64,000 bases of DNA from Bog-473 sp963783245 (GTDB lineage: Bacteria > Actinomycetota > Acidimicrobiia > Acidimicrobiales > RAAP-2), in assembly GCA_963783245.1 (NCBI GenBank), contig CAWAMS010000007.1, forward strand, positions 124,001-188,000. The letters run 5' to 3'. Under the pieces are notes generated by a model that had not been told where the DNA came from, made no database searches, and was given only the letters and a program-made list of their open reading frames with translations. The translations under genes were made by a program, and so were the position numbers. This document shows, piece after piece, positions 26,569-35,025 of the stretch (positions within the stretch are counted from its first letter, which is position 1; each line of letters opens with the position of its first letter).

Positions 26569-29203
26569 TCAGCTCGCGAGTTGGATGACCGAGGCATCGC
26601 CGACACTGGAGTAGCGCCCGGGCGTGCACGTCAGCACGATGATCTGGCAGGAACGACCGGCCTTGGAGATGACGGCACCCATGCGTTCGAGCTTTCGGGG
26701 GTCGCTCCATCCGAGTGCGTCATCGAAGATGACCGGAGCGCCCCCGTCGGCGGCCACGATGGATGCGCAGGCCAATCGGCTGATCATGCCCAGTTGTTCT
26801 TTTGCCCCGGTGCTCAGATCGGCGAAGTCGAGCGTGACACCGTGCAACGTGCGGCGCGAGATGCGCAGATCATCAGCCAGCTCAACCTCGAGCGTGGATC
26901 CGAACACGAGGCGACCGAGCGATTCGATGCCCTCCCGGAACGGGGCGACGTAGCGGTGCAACGCTTCGGTCCGTCGTCGGGCGAACGTCTCGAACAGGAG
27001 CTTGGCCGCAGCGGCGCGAGCCTCCAGACGCTCATGGCTGACCATCAGGTGAGCAAGGTCGGATTTGGCCGTGTCCAGCTGGGTGGCCAGGCCTTCGTCG
27101 CCCAGGAGCGACAGCTTTGTCCGGAGCTCGCGCACGCGCACCTCGTTGTCGTGCAGTTCGCCCACCAGCCGTGCCCGCACGGCGCGGGAATTCCGGAGAA
27201 GTTCCTCGACCGTGTCCGGGTCCTGTGCTGCCAATTCCTGCTGCACGTCAGCCAACTCGGCGGCTCGGTTCGACAACGTTGCCTGGGCGGTGGCCAATTG
27301 CGTGGCGATCACCTCATCTGACGTGACGCTCCGAGCCTGCGCGAGCGACCGCTGCTCCTGGACGGCCGCAATCCTGCGCCTGCTCGAGTCGCGCTTTGTT
27401 GCTGGCGTCGTCAATGTCGAGTGCCTGCACATCTTCTTTGGCCCGGGCCAGATCCCTTTCGAGGCGGTCGAGCTCTTCTCGGCGCTGTTGGAGATCCGCG
27501 TCGGACTCGAGTGCCACTCGTTCGGCCGCGTCGTAGCCGGGCGGCAGGGGAGGCTCCGTCGGACGTTCCTGCTGGTAACGGGCGATCCGTGCCGTCAGGC
27601 CGGCGACCTTCTGGGCCAGCGCGTCGGCTGTCAGATCGCGCAGGTCGTCCTTTATCGACTTCGCCGTCTCCACGAGTGAGCGCGCGGCCTCATTCCGTTC
27701 CATGGCAGCCACGCGAGCTTCGGCCAGGCCGTTGACACCGCCCTCGTCGCACGTCGCCTGGCAGGCAGCACGGGCTTCGGCAAGCCGATCGGCCAGCGCC
27801 TGGGCTTGCGCCCCTGCGTTGACGACCACACTGATGAGCCCGGGAACGACCACGTGGGTGGCCCCGTCGACCATGAGCTGACGGTCGGTTCCGGCGAGGA
27901 GCGCATCGACCTGACCGTCGATCTCCACGTCGACATCGGCGATGGCCCGTACGGTGATGCTTGCCGCACCGGTTGCGGCGGCCGCTTCGGCTCGTGCCAC
28001 TTCGATCCCGGCTGCTTCGATGCGCGCCACCAGGGCGTCATCCACGCGACTTGACTCGAGGACCGCCGCCGCCGAGTTGCTGCGGCTAACGGCGTCCGTC
28101 ACCCGGGCCAGGCGCTCCGAAAGTTGTGCCACCTCAATCTGCTGACGTAGGAAGTCGCGGTCATCGACGGCCCGACGCTGGGTGCGCTCGGCGTTGCCCA
28201 CTGCGACCTTCACAAGGACGTACTCCTGCTGCACCGTGCGTAGCCATGCCACGACTTCCTGACGGGCAGGGAGCGCCCGCGCCACCTGGGACTCCATTTC
28301 GGCCACGGCTGCGGCTGTCTCGGCCACGCGCTCGTTCTGCTCGGCGCGGACACTGCTGAGGCCGAGCAGGTGGTCGCGCTGGGCCAAAGCCGTGTCGTGC
28401 AGCCCTTCCAGCCGGGCGACATCGTGACGGCGACTCTGGATCGCTTCGAACTGCGCTGTGAGGGCGCTCTCGGCTTCCTCCTGAGCCCTCTTCCCATCCG
28501 CCAGGACCTTGGCCTCATCGCCGAGACGGTCCACTGCTGCGGCATCGTCATTCAACGAACTGAGTGCGGCCTCGAGCGCGGCCACCCTCGAGGCGGCTTC
28601 GGCGACCCGATTGGACAGGGCTGTCCGCTCGCCTTTCACCTGGCCGGTGGCCGTCCAGTACCGGTCCCGCTCGGCGGTGATGCGTTCCCAGAGGTCGTCC
28701 TCGCGGTCACCCGTCGCTTCGCCGCCGGCGGCCTTGTCGAGCGCTCGAGCGAGTGATCCACCGGCAAAGGCTGCCTGCTCCAGTTGGGCGCCCTGCTTGA
28801 GCCGGAAGGCATCCCACAACCCCTCGTCGAGGGTCTCGTCGAGAATGGCGCGGACCTTGTCATGCGCCTCCCGGCCGGTGAGCTGGGATCGACCGGGTTC
28901 GAGAATGTCGAGCACGGTCTCGCGCTGTTTGTGCCAACGTTTGCGGTACACGAGTCGGTACGGGCCCGTGGAGAGCTCGATCTCGACCTCGGCACCGACG
29001 TCTCTATGGGCGGGCTTGACGGCCTTGATCCGCTGCTTGCCGGAGTCGTCACGCTCGGCCAGCAAGAGGTCGATGGCCTCCGAGAGGGAGGTCTTACCGA
29101 TCTCGTTGTCGCCCTCTATGATCGTGACCCCCTGCACCGGAAACGTGACCTCGGTGTGGCTCACGCCCCGGTAGTTGCAGAGCTTGATCCGGTGGATCCT
29201 CAC
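26569..29203 (-). CDS. SbcC-like SMC-type AAA ATPase, one frameshift
   Basis: About 877 residues, the ATPase subunit of an SbcCD/Rad50-Mre11-like nuclease. Start GTG at 29203 overlaps the SbcD stop (GTGA). N-terminus RIHRIKLCNYRGV; Walker A EGDNEIGKTSLSEAIDLLLA (residues about 29-36). Long coiled coils span about residues 180-720 (many heptads, ERITAERDRYWTATG). The C-terminal half has the ABC signature FADLSTGAKEQLGMISRLAC and Walker B VIFDDALGWSDP, with an H-loop-like CTPGRY. The frame breaks near 27375. No CxxC zinc hook is evident in the coiled-coil apex, unlike classical SbcC. Confidence 0.82.
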
Positions 29204-30339
29204 GTCGTCACTGATCTTCCGGCCAGCCGGTACAGCAGCCCGAGCGCGTCCCGGGCGGTGAGCGCGTCGGCCCCTTGCCCCGCGCCGAGCCCGCGGAGAT
29301 CCTCGAGGCCGACAGCGGCGAAACCCGAGAGGGCGAGCCCTTCGAAATCGTCGTCGTCGGGCAGCACCACGAGGTCGCAGCGGCGTTCCCAGCGTTGAAG
29401 GGCACCGAGAAGATCCGATGCGTGATCCAGGGTGACCTCGAGCCGGTCCATATCGGCGAGCGAAAGCTGCCCGACCAACGAAAGTTTGACGATGGTGCGT
29501 GCCTTGTCGGAGATCTCCTCGAGGAAGTGCTCGACCTTCAGGCAATCCTCGGGCCCCGTCACGTCAAAGTCCCGAAGCACGAATTGCCAGGTGCCGACGT
29601 GCCGATGCTCGACCGTGACCGCATCAGCGCCAAGGTCGACGATCAGGACGTTCCCGGGATCGATCTCGTCGTACGCAGTGGGTTCGGGAGCTCCGGAGTA
29701 CCAGATCCGGCCGCTTGCGCCTACCTCCGTCGTCGAGTGTCGGTCACCGAGGGCGACGTAGTGCACGGCGCCGGAGGTGATGGCCGCCTCGAGGTCGGCC
29801 AGCACCACGAGTGCCGGGTTGTGGGGATCGGGGGAGAGGTTGTCGGTGCCCCCGTGCCCGACCACCACCCGGAGTGTGCCGTCGCTGGGCAACCCGGTCA
29901 CGGCGCGAGAGACCAGATCGGCGAGGGGCCGTTTGTTGGGCCACGGAGCGCCGACGATCTCGACGCCACCGCCAGCGAGGACGGGGTCGCTGTTCTCGAG
30001 CACGACCACATTGCCGGGGCAGTTGTCCAGGAATGTCTTCGAGCGGAACACCGAAGTGGCATCGAGCGGATCGTGGTTGCCCGGGAGCAGGTAGAAGGTG
30101 ACGTCCGGGGTGGACTTCATGGCCTCGAGCGCACGGACGACCACCTGGCGTTCGACCTGGTTGGACTCGAACACGTCGCCGCCCACGACCACGAAGGAGC
30201 AACCTTCTTCCACGGCCAGGGCGCCGATGCTGGCGATCACCTCGAGGCGGGCCGCCGTGAAGCGGGCCTGGGCTTCTTCGCAGAGGAAGTGCCGCGTCAT
30301 ACCGAGCTGCCAGTCCGACGTATGGACGAATTTGGTCAT
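29200..30339 (-). CDS. SbcD-like metallophosphoesterase (DNA exonuclease)
   Basis: 379-residue calcineurin-like nuclease, partner of the SbcC-like ATPase. Motifs: FVHTSDWQLGMTRHFLCEEA (motif I; Gln replaces the usual His of DxH), VVVGGDVFESNQVE, YLLPGNHDPLDAT, VVVGHGGTDNLSPDP and HYVALGDRHSTTEV. SbcD/Mre11 trims and opens DNA ends and hairpins. The DWQ variant is, as I recall, normal in this actinobacterial subgroup. The C-terminal 120 residues form the capping/partner-binding region. First gene of a coupled sbcD-sbcC unit, possibly including the PLD lipoprotein. Confidence 0.85.
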   Translation of the reverse strand: MTKFVHTSDWQLGMTRHFLCEEAQARFTAARLEVIASIGALAVEEGCSFVVVGGDVFESNQVERQVVVRALEAMKSTPDVTFYLLPGNHDPLDATSVFRSKTFLDNCPGNVVVLENSDPVLAGGGVEIVGAPWPNKRPLADLVSRAVTGLPSDGTLRVVVGHGGTDNLSPDPHNPALVVLADLEAAITSGAVHYVALGDRHSTTEVGASGRIWYSGAPEPTAYDEIDPGNVLIVDLGADAVTVEHRHVGTWQFVLRDFDVTGPEDCLKVEHFLEEISDKARTIVKLSLVGQLSLADMDRLEVTLDHASDLLGALQRWERRCDLVVLPDDDDFEGLALSGFAAVGLEDLRGLGAGQGADALTARDALGLLYRLAGRSVTT

Positions 30340-30400
30340 GGGTGGACGGTAAACAGACGTTGTGACACTTGCCCAGGATTCTACGTCTGACCTGCACGTT

Positions 30401-30473
30401 CAGAAGGTGATCCCCAACAGTTCTGCCCGCGTCGTCGCGGCGCTCAGAAGGGGATCCCCAACAGTTCTGCCCG
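30401..30473. repeat. 29-bp direct repeat, two copies, 44-bp period
   Basis: Copies at 30401-30429 and 30445-30473 share GATCCCCAACAGTTCTGCCC with one mismatch (T/G) in the preceding CAGAAGG stretch. Located between sbcD and the 115-residue gene. Read on the minus strand the copies encode AELLGI-type peptides, so they may be a duplicated remnant of coding sequence. Confidence 0.6.
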
Positions 30474-30497
30474 GCGTCAGAGCGGCGCGCCAGGGGT

Positions 30498-30845
30498 TCA
30501 GCCGGGCTGGCGCAGGGACGCCGCGACCGCCTCGGGGTCCGAACAGCCCACGATCAGTTCGTCGAAGTGGTCGCCCTCGAGGATGACGCGCACTCCACGA
30601 CGGGTGTCGTGGTGCACCACGGCGAAGATCTTGGCGGTGCGTGAGCTGAAGGTGCCGACGGCGACGGACCCCGGAATGCCCGTGCCCACGCGGATCCCGT
30701 GGATCGCCCCCATGGCGTCGTCGAGGACCTCGACCGTCTTGATCGACGCACACGGCACCCTGACCCCACCATGCACGGCTTCGAGCTTCTCCATCACGTT
30801 CAAGCGGACGACGAGGTCGCTCCCTTCAATGACCAGTTCGGCCAT
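30498..30845 (-). CDS. Conserved hypothetical 115-residue protein
   Basis: Soluble beta-rich protein beginning MAELVIEGSDLVVRLNVMEK. Further blocks are VRVPCASIKTVEVLDDAMGA, GIPGSVAVGTFSSRTAKIFA and VHHDTRRGVRVILEGDHFDE. The pattern suggests a PH-like domain, and I recall similar small proteins in Actinomycetota, but I cannot name a function. Divergent from the GGCT-fold gene; their 5' ends are only about 70 bases apart and share a promoter region. Confidence 0.65.
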   Translation of the reverse strand: MAELVIEGSDLVVRLNVMEKLEAVHGGVRVPCASIKTVEVLDDAMGAIHGIRVGTGIPGSVAVGTFSSRTAKIFAVVHHDTRRGVRVILEGDHFDELIVGCSDPEAVAASLRQPG

Positions 30846-30916
30846 CTACGCTCCGTTCAGCGCCGCTCCATCACATCGGAGCTGGTCAACGTAGGCATCG
30901 ACGCGGCAACGTTACA

Positions 30917-31550
30917 GTGGAGCGCGCGCACCGTCTACTACGCCTCGTACGGCTCGAACCTCTCCTCGGCCCGTCTCGCCTGCTACCTCCGCGGCGGGCG
31001 CCCGTCCGGAGCCGGCCGCACCTACAGCGGAGCTCGTGATCGCGCGCTGCCCTCCGACTCGGTGACGCTGTCCATCCCGCACCGCCTTTACTTCACCGGC
31101 AGTTCAAAAGTCTGGGGAGGTGCAACGGCCTTCGTCGACACGACATCCTCCGTCGAGCTCGGCGCCCTGGCGCGGGCGTACCTGATCACATGGGAGCAGT
31201 TCGAGGACGTGGTCGCGCAGGAGAACGGCCGACCGACGGCGCCGATCGACATCGCACCGACCGAGCTCACCGGCGGATTCTCGCGGTGCATCGGCCCGGG
31301 ACGCTACGAGAACCTCCTGTGCGTGGGCCGTCACGACGGCCGCCCGATCGTGACGTTCACCGCGCCATGGGCCCTGGCCGACAGAGAGCCGGCCACGCCT
31401 GTCCCGGCCTACCTGGCCATGGTGATAGGCGGCCTGCGCGAGTCCCACGACCTCGACGACACCGCCATCACCGACTACCTCACGGCAGCACCGGGGTGTA
31501 CCGGAAGGCTCGCCGCCGCCGCCCTCGCCATGCCCGGCCTGCAGAGGTGA
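30917..31550 (+). CDS. GGCT-fold protein (often labelled histone deacetylase), start uncertain
   Basis: About 210 residues. YYASYGSNLSSARLACYLRG is the YGSN signature of the gamma-glutamylcyclotransferase/AIG2 fold. The family body continues PHRLYFTGSSKVWGGATAFV, ARAYLITWEQFEDVVAQENG and GPGRYENLLCVGRHDGRPIV. Databases often call this group histone deacetylase without basis. No in-frame start lies near the conserved N-terminus. GTG at 30917 is one frame off, and removing one C at 30931-30932 would give a natural start (V/M-ERAHVYYASYGSNL), so another indel is suspected. Enzymatic role unknown. Confidence 0.65.
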
Positions 31551-31644
31551 GGAGGAGATGGGTCGCGAGCCCGTCCGCGGGCAGCGCATGCCTGATGTGT
31601 CACCGAGGATCGCCGCGTTACGATGGTGGCGTGTTCGTCGTTGG

Positions 31645-31759
31645 TTTCCGATGAGGGTAAAGCGCTAGCAGCGCAGTAGAGGGCGCGTCCGGGGACAAAC
31701 CGGGCGATCTTGTCCTGCCTCACCCCGAACACCACCCATCTCTCATCGGAGGATCTTCC
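31645..31759 (+). promoter_or_regulatory. Putative structured mRNA leader sequestering the ribosome site of the RF-like gene
   Basis: A long-range stem pairs 31645-31657 with 31740-31752 (13 bp: 10 Watson-Crick, 3 G-U). The GGAGG ribosome site at 31748-31752 lies wholly in its 3' strand; the ATG is at 31760. The enclosed segment can form two further hairpins: GCGCT-AGC-AGCGC (31662-31674) and GGACAA...TTGTCC (31693-31698 with 31710-31715). Multi-stem architecture with a masked ribosome site resembles a cis-acting regulatory RNA. No known riboswitch consensus recognised; not confirmed by folding energy. Confidence 0.4.
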
Positions 31760-32437
31760 ATGCCTGTATTTGCGGTTGAATTCCGCGTGGGCGAAGGTGG
31801 TCGCGACGCCGAACACTTCTGTCGGGAGCTTCGCTCAGCCATCCTCTCGTTCGCGCGTCACAACAATGACGTTGCGGAGCTTGTCCCCGAACAGCCGGGC
31901 GGCCGCACCCTCGTGATCCGGATCAGCGGATCACGAGAACCGTACGAGTCCCTGACCGGCGTCCATCGGGTGCAGCGCATCCCGAAGAACGACCGTCGGG
32001 GGCGCCGACATACCTCGACGGCAACGGTGGCGGTCATCGACGACCGGTGCGCGCCCACGGTGCAATTGCGCGACGAGGACATCGAGATCCAGGTCTACAA
32101 GGGACCGGGTCCCGGTGGGCAGCACCATCAGAAGAACGCCACGGCGGTGCGCCTGGTCCATCGACCGACGGGCTCGGTGGTCACCGTCGAGCGAGGGCGG
32201 AGCCAGTTCCAGAACCTGCGGGAGGCCAAAGCGATATTGACGCAGAGATTGACGGACGCCGAACGTCGGAGCACCGCCGGACGAGAAGCCGATGATCGAC
32301 GGCGACAGATCTCCTCAGGAGAACGACCGGTGAAACAGTTCACCCATAACGTCCAGCGCCAGCAGGTGGTCGGCCATGCGACGAACACCATCTGGAAGAT
32401 GAGCGACTTCTCTCGTGGCCACTTCGGGGCGAAATAG
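31760..32437 (+). CDS. Peptide chain release factor-like protein with GGQ motif
   Basis: 225 residues. The catalytic domain of class-1 release factors is clear: DIEIQVYKGPGPGGQHHQKN, then ATAVRLVHRPTGSVVTVERG and RSQFQNLREAKAILTQRLTD. The GGQ loop that triggers peptidyl-tRNA hydrolysis is intact. Upstream, ESLTGVHRVQRIPKNDRRGR and RRHTSTATVAVI match domain 3 of RF1/RF2, but the long N-terminal domain and the codon-reading (PxT/SPF) region are absent or reduced, so it should not read stop codons as RF1/RF2 do. A rescue or damage-response factor (PrfH-like) is plausible. No RtcB gene is adjacent. Preceded by the putative structured leader. Confidence 0.75.
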   Translation: MPVFAVEFRVGEGGRDAEHFCRELRSAILSFARHNNDVAELVPEQPGGRTLVIRISGSREPYESLTGVHRVQRIPKNDRRGRRHTSTATVAVIDDRCAPTVQLRDEDIEIQVYKGPGPGGQHHQKNATAVRLVHRPTGSVVTVERGRSQFQNLREAKAILTQRLTDAERRSTAGREADDRRRQISSGERPVKQFTHNVQRQQVVGHATNTIWKMSDFSRGHFGAK

Positions 32438-32453
32438 TCATGCGCTCGCTCTC

Positions 32454-32951
32454 TTACCAGCCCAACGTCCCGGCCTCACCCTTGAAGGGCCCCACCACGC
32501 GCGCCGTGATCCAGCCGCCGTAGAAGTCCCCGTCCTGTGGACGGACCTCTTCGCCATCGACACTGCACCGGTCCACCCTGGAGGGATAGACGGCCAGCCA
32601 ACCGGTCAGGGGCTCATAGGCCGGCGTCGGCTCCAGGTACCGCCAGGCTGCCCGCCGTGCGACGGTGCCGCCGGCGACGAGGTCGACGTAGGAGGCCCGG
32701 CCCTTCCATTCACACCAGCTCTCGCCCGCAGTGGGTCGTACGACGCCGGTGAGAAAATCGGCAGGATCGAGGTAGTAGGTGGGCGGGCTGGCCGTCTCGA
32801 GGACCCGGAAGCTCCGGTTCGTCTCGACGATGGTCACGCCACCGAGCACCACCTGGATCGTCGACGTCGATGGCTCGAGGCGGGGCGGCCGCGGATAGTC
32901 CCACACGGACTCCTGGCCGGGCCCGGGCGCAATGGGCTGTGGATGAGGCAC
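32454..32951 (-). CDS. DUF427 domain protein
   Basis: 165-residue protein of the DUF427 family, a small conserved fold of unknown function. Signature blocks: IQVVLGGVTIVETNRSFRVL, YYLDPADF, ESWCEWKGRASYVDLVAGGT, WLAVYPSRVDRCSVDGEEVR and DGDFYGGWITARVVGPFKGE, ending in GTLGW. It is complete. Convergent with the RF-like gene (16 bases between stops). Confidence 0.88.
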   Translation of the reverse strand: MPHPQPIAPGPGQESVWDYPRPPRLEPSTSTIQVVLGGVTIVETNRSFRVLETASPPTYYLDPADFLTGVVRPTAGESWCEWKGRASYVDLVAGGTVARRAAWRYLEPTPAYEPLTGWLAVYPSRVDRCSVDGEEVRPQDGDFYGGWITARVVGPFKGEAGTLGW

Positions 32952-33008
32952 CCTTCCAACCCTACGGAGCGGAACGCTTCCGTGGGGTCACCTCGGTCGC
33001 GAGTGCGC

Positions 33009-34728
33009 TCAGTCCAACGATGCGGTCGCCGTATCCCTGCCACTGCGCAGAAGCCGTCCCTCGAGCCGATCGGTGAGCTTGCCGCCACTCACGACAGGGG
33101 CGCCGTTGACAATGACGTGGTCGATGCCGTTCGCTTCGGCATAGAGCCGCCCGGCTCCACCGGGTAGGTCGTAGCGCATCGCCACTTCCTGGCTTCCGAC
33201 GAGAACGGGGTCGAAGACGACCAGATCGGCGAACCACCCCGGGGCCACGCGACCCCGTTCGCGGAGCCCGTAGAGCTGGGCTTGCACGTCGGTCATGAGG
33301 TACACCGCCTCCTCCAGGGAAAGGACCTGGTGGCGGCGGACCGCATGTTCGAGCAGCACGGTGGCGTAGTTGAACGTCGCGAGCAGATCGAGGTGGGCCC
33401 CGGCGTCGGATCCGCCGATGACCGCACGGCCGTCGCGCCAGATGGCCAGACGCGCCTCCCAATCCTCTTTCGTATCGACCGGTGCCGGGTCGCCGAAACT
33501 GGTCAGGAGGTCGTCGGCGACCGCAATGTCACACAGGACATCGAACGGATCGCGACCCTGCTGCAGCAGCGATCTCGCCGACCGAGCGACCCCGGTACTG
33601 CTCGTTGTCGGCTGCCACGACGTCGTAGATGATCTTCGACGACCAGTTGGCCAACGCCCGTAGCGTGTGACCGGGTTCCTGGGCCGCACGATCGAGGCGC
33701 TCCCGCCCGCGTGGATCAGACAGGATCGCCAGCTTCTCCGCCCGTGGCAGCAGCATGACCTCTTCCCAACCCGGAATGGCATCGAGGACGAACCCCGAGG
33801 CGAATGAGAGTCGGGTGGAGATGGCCATCGGAATGGTCAGGCCGACGACCTTGCCGCCCCGCCGTTTCGCCTCACTGGACGCCTCCAGCCGCTCCATCGC
33901 CAGCGAAAGTGTCGACGCGGTGACCGGCATGACGTTCCAGTTCAGGGGACGCTGCGCTGCGACGGACATCTCGGCCATGAGGTCGACCGCCCAGGGTTCG
34001 AACGCCCCGATCATCGGGATGAACTCCAACGACGTCCCGGGTTGTTCCGCGACCACCGCGCACAGCGCAAGGATCTCGCTCTTCGAGGCGTACCGCGAGG
34101 GAACCATCCGGCCGTCGGCGCCATTGTGGGTGCGGGCCCACGATGACGAGAAACCGAGTGCGCCCGCTTCCAATCCCTCGCGCAGCAGCCTGCCCATGGC
34201 CGCCACCTGGTCGCCGGAGGCCTCCCCGGCTGTGGCGGCTTCTCCCATCACAACGCGCCGGATGGCCGAATGCCCGGTCATGAAAGCAGCGTTGATCCCC
34301 AGCCGGCTCTCCACCGCGTCGAGATACTCGGGTGTCGAGGTCCACTGCCCCCAGGGCACAGCTGACGCGAGCGTCTCGAGAGGCATGCCTTCGACGCGAG
34401 CCAACATGCGCATGAGGTACTCGGCGTCCCGTGTGTCGTTCGACAGTGGAGCAATGGTGAAGCCGCAATTGCCGCCCAACGCCGTGGTCACGCCGTGCAA
34501 CGGCGACGGGGTCAACTGCCCGTCCCAGAAGACCTGCGCGTCGAAGTGCGTGTGGACATCGATGAACCCGGGCGTCACCACCTGACCGGTGGCGTTGATC
34601 TCGGTCGCGGCCTCACCCACCTCCCCGATGGCGACGATGCGATCGCCCTGGATGCCCACATCGGCCCGTCGGCGCGCCGCTCCGGTCCCGTCGATGACGA
34701 CACCCCCTCGAATCGCCAGATCAAGCAT
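33009..34728 (-). CDS. N-acyl-D-amino-acid deacylase family amidohydrolase, one frameshift
   Basis: About 572 residues, paralogue of the gene at 14031. N-terminal AIRGGVVIDGTGAARRRADV, metal pair in TPGFIDVHTHFDAQVFWDGQ, GVTTALGGNCGFTIAPL with the conserved Cys, and after the break RDPFDVLCDIAVADDLL, GRAVIGGSDAGAHLDLLATF (catalytic Asp) and APGWFADLVVFDPVLV. The frame is lost near 33561-33570 (GCTGCTGCAGCAG on the coding strand) and recovers at once, so an indel in a short repeat is likely. Its start overlaps the end of the amidohydrolase remnant by eight bases; all three genes form one operon. Confidence 0.83.
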
Positions 34729-35025
34729 TCGAGCGCCCCCCGTCGATGGAGGAGACGAGGCGGGAGTCGGGGAGGACCTGCTCCGGAAGCGGGTGGCGGA
34801 AGAGCTTCGCCGCGTTCTCGCTGCACATCAGCCGGAGCTCGTCCTCGGGGATGTGGCCCCAGGCCTTCTCGATGACGTCCTGGGTATTGGGCTGAAGAGG
34901 TCGGGGAGCCGTCCCTCGAACATGTGCGGAGGCTCAACGAGGTGATCGTCCACCGAAATGACGGTGTAGCGTACCTCCCGGGGTTCGGGCTCGGGCAAGA
35001 AGAGATCGTCGATCGTGCTGGTCAT
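34721..35025 (-). pseudogene. Amidohydrolase_2 remnant with large internal deletion
   Basis: Start overlaps the stop of the upstream amidohydrolase (ATGA at 35022-35025). Reads MTSTIDDLFLPEPEPREVRY, TVISVDDHLVEPPHMFEGRL and PDLF, the normal N-terminus of a TIM-barrel amidohydrolase with the D-x-H metal pair. Near 34890 it jumps, in another frame, to PNTQDVIEKAWGHIPEDELR, LMCSENAAKLFRHPLPE and a stop at 34721, a normal C-terminus of the same family. About 300 codons of barrel are missing, including the later metal ligands and catalytic Asp, so no active enzyme is possible. Flanking overlaps are still intact, which points to a recent, precise deletion or an assembly collapse. Confidence 0.8.
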
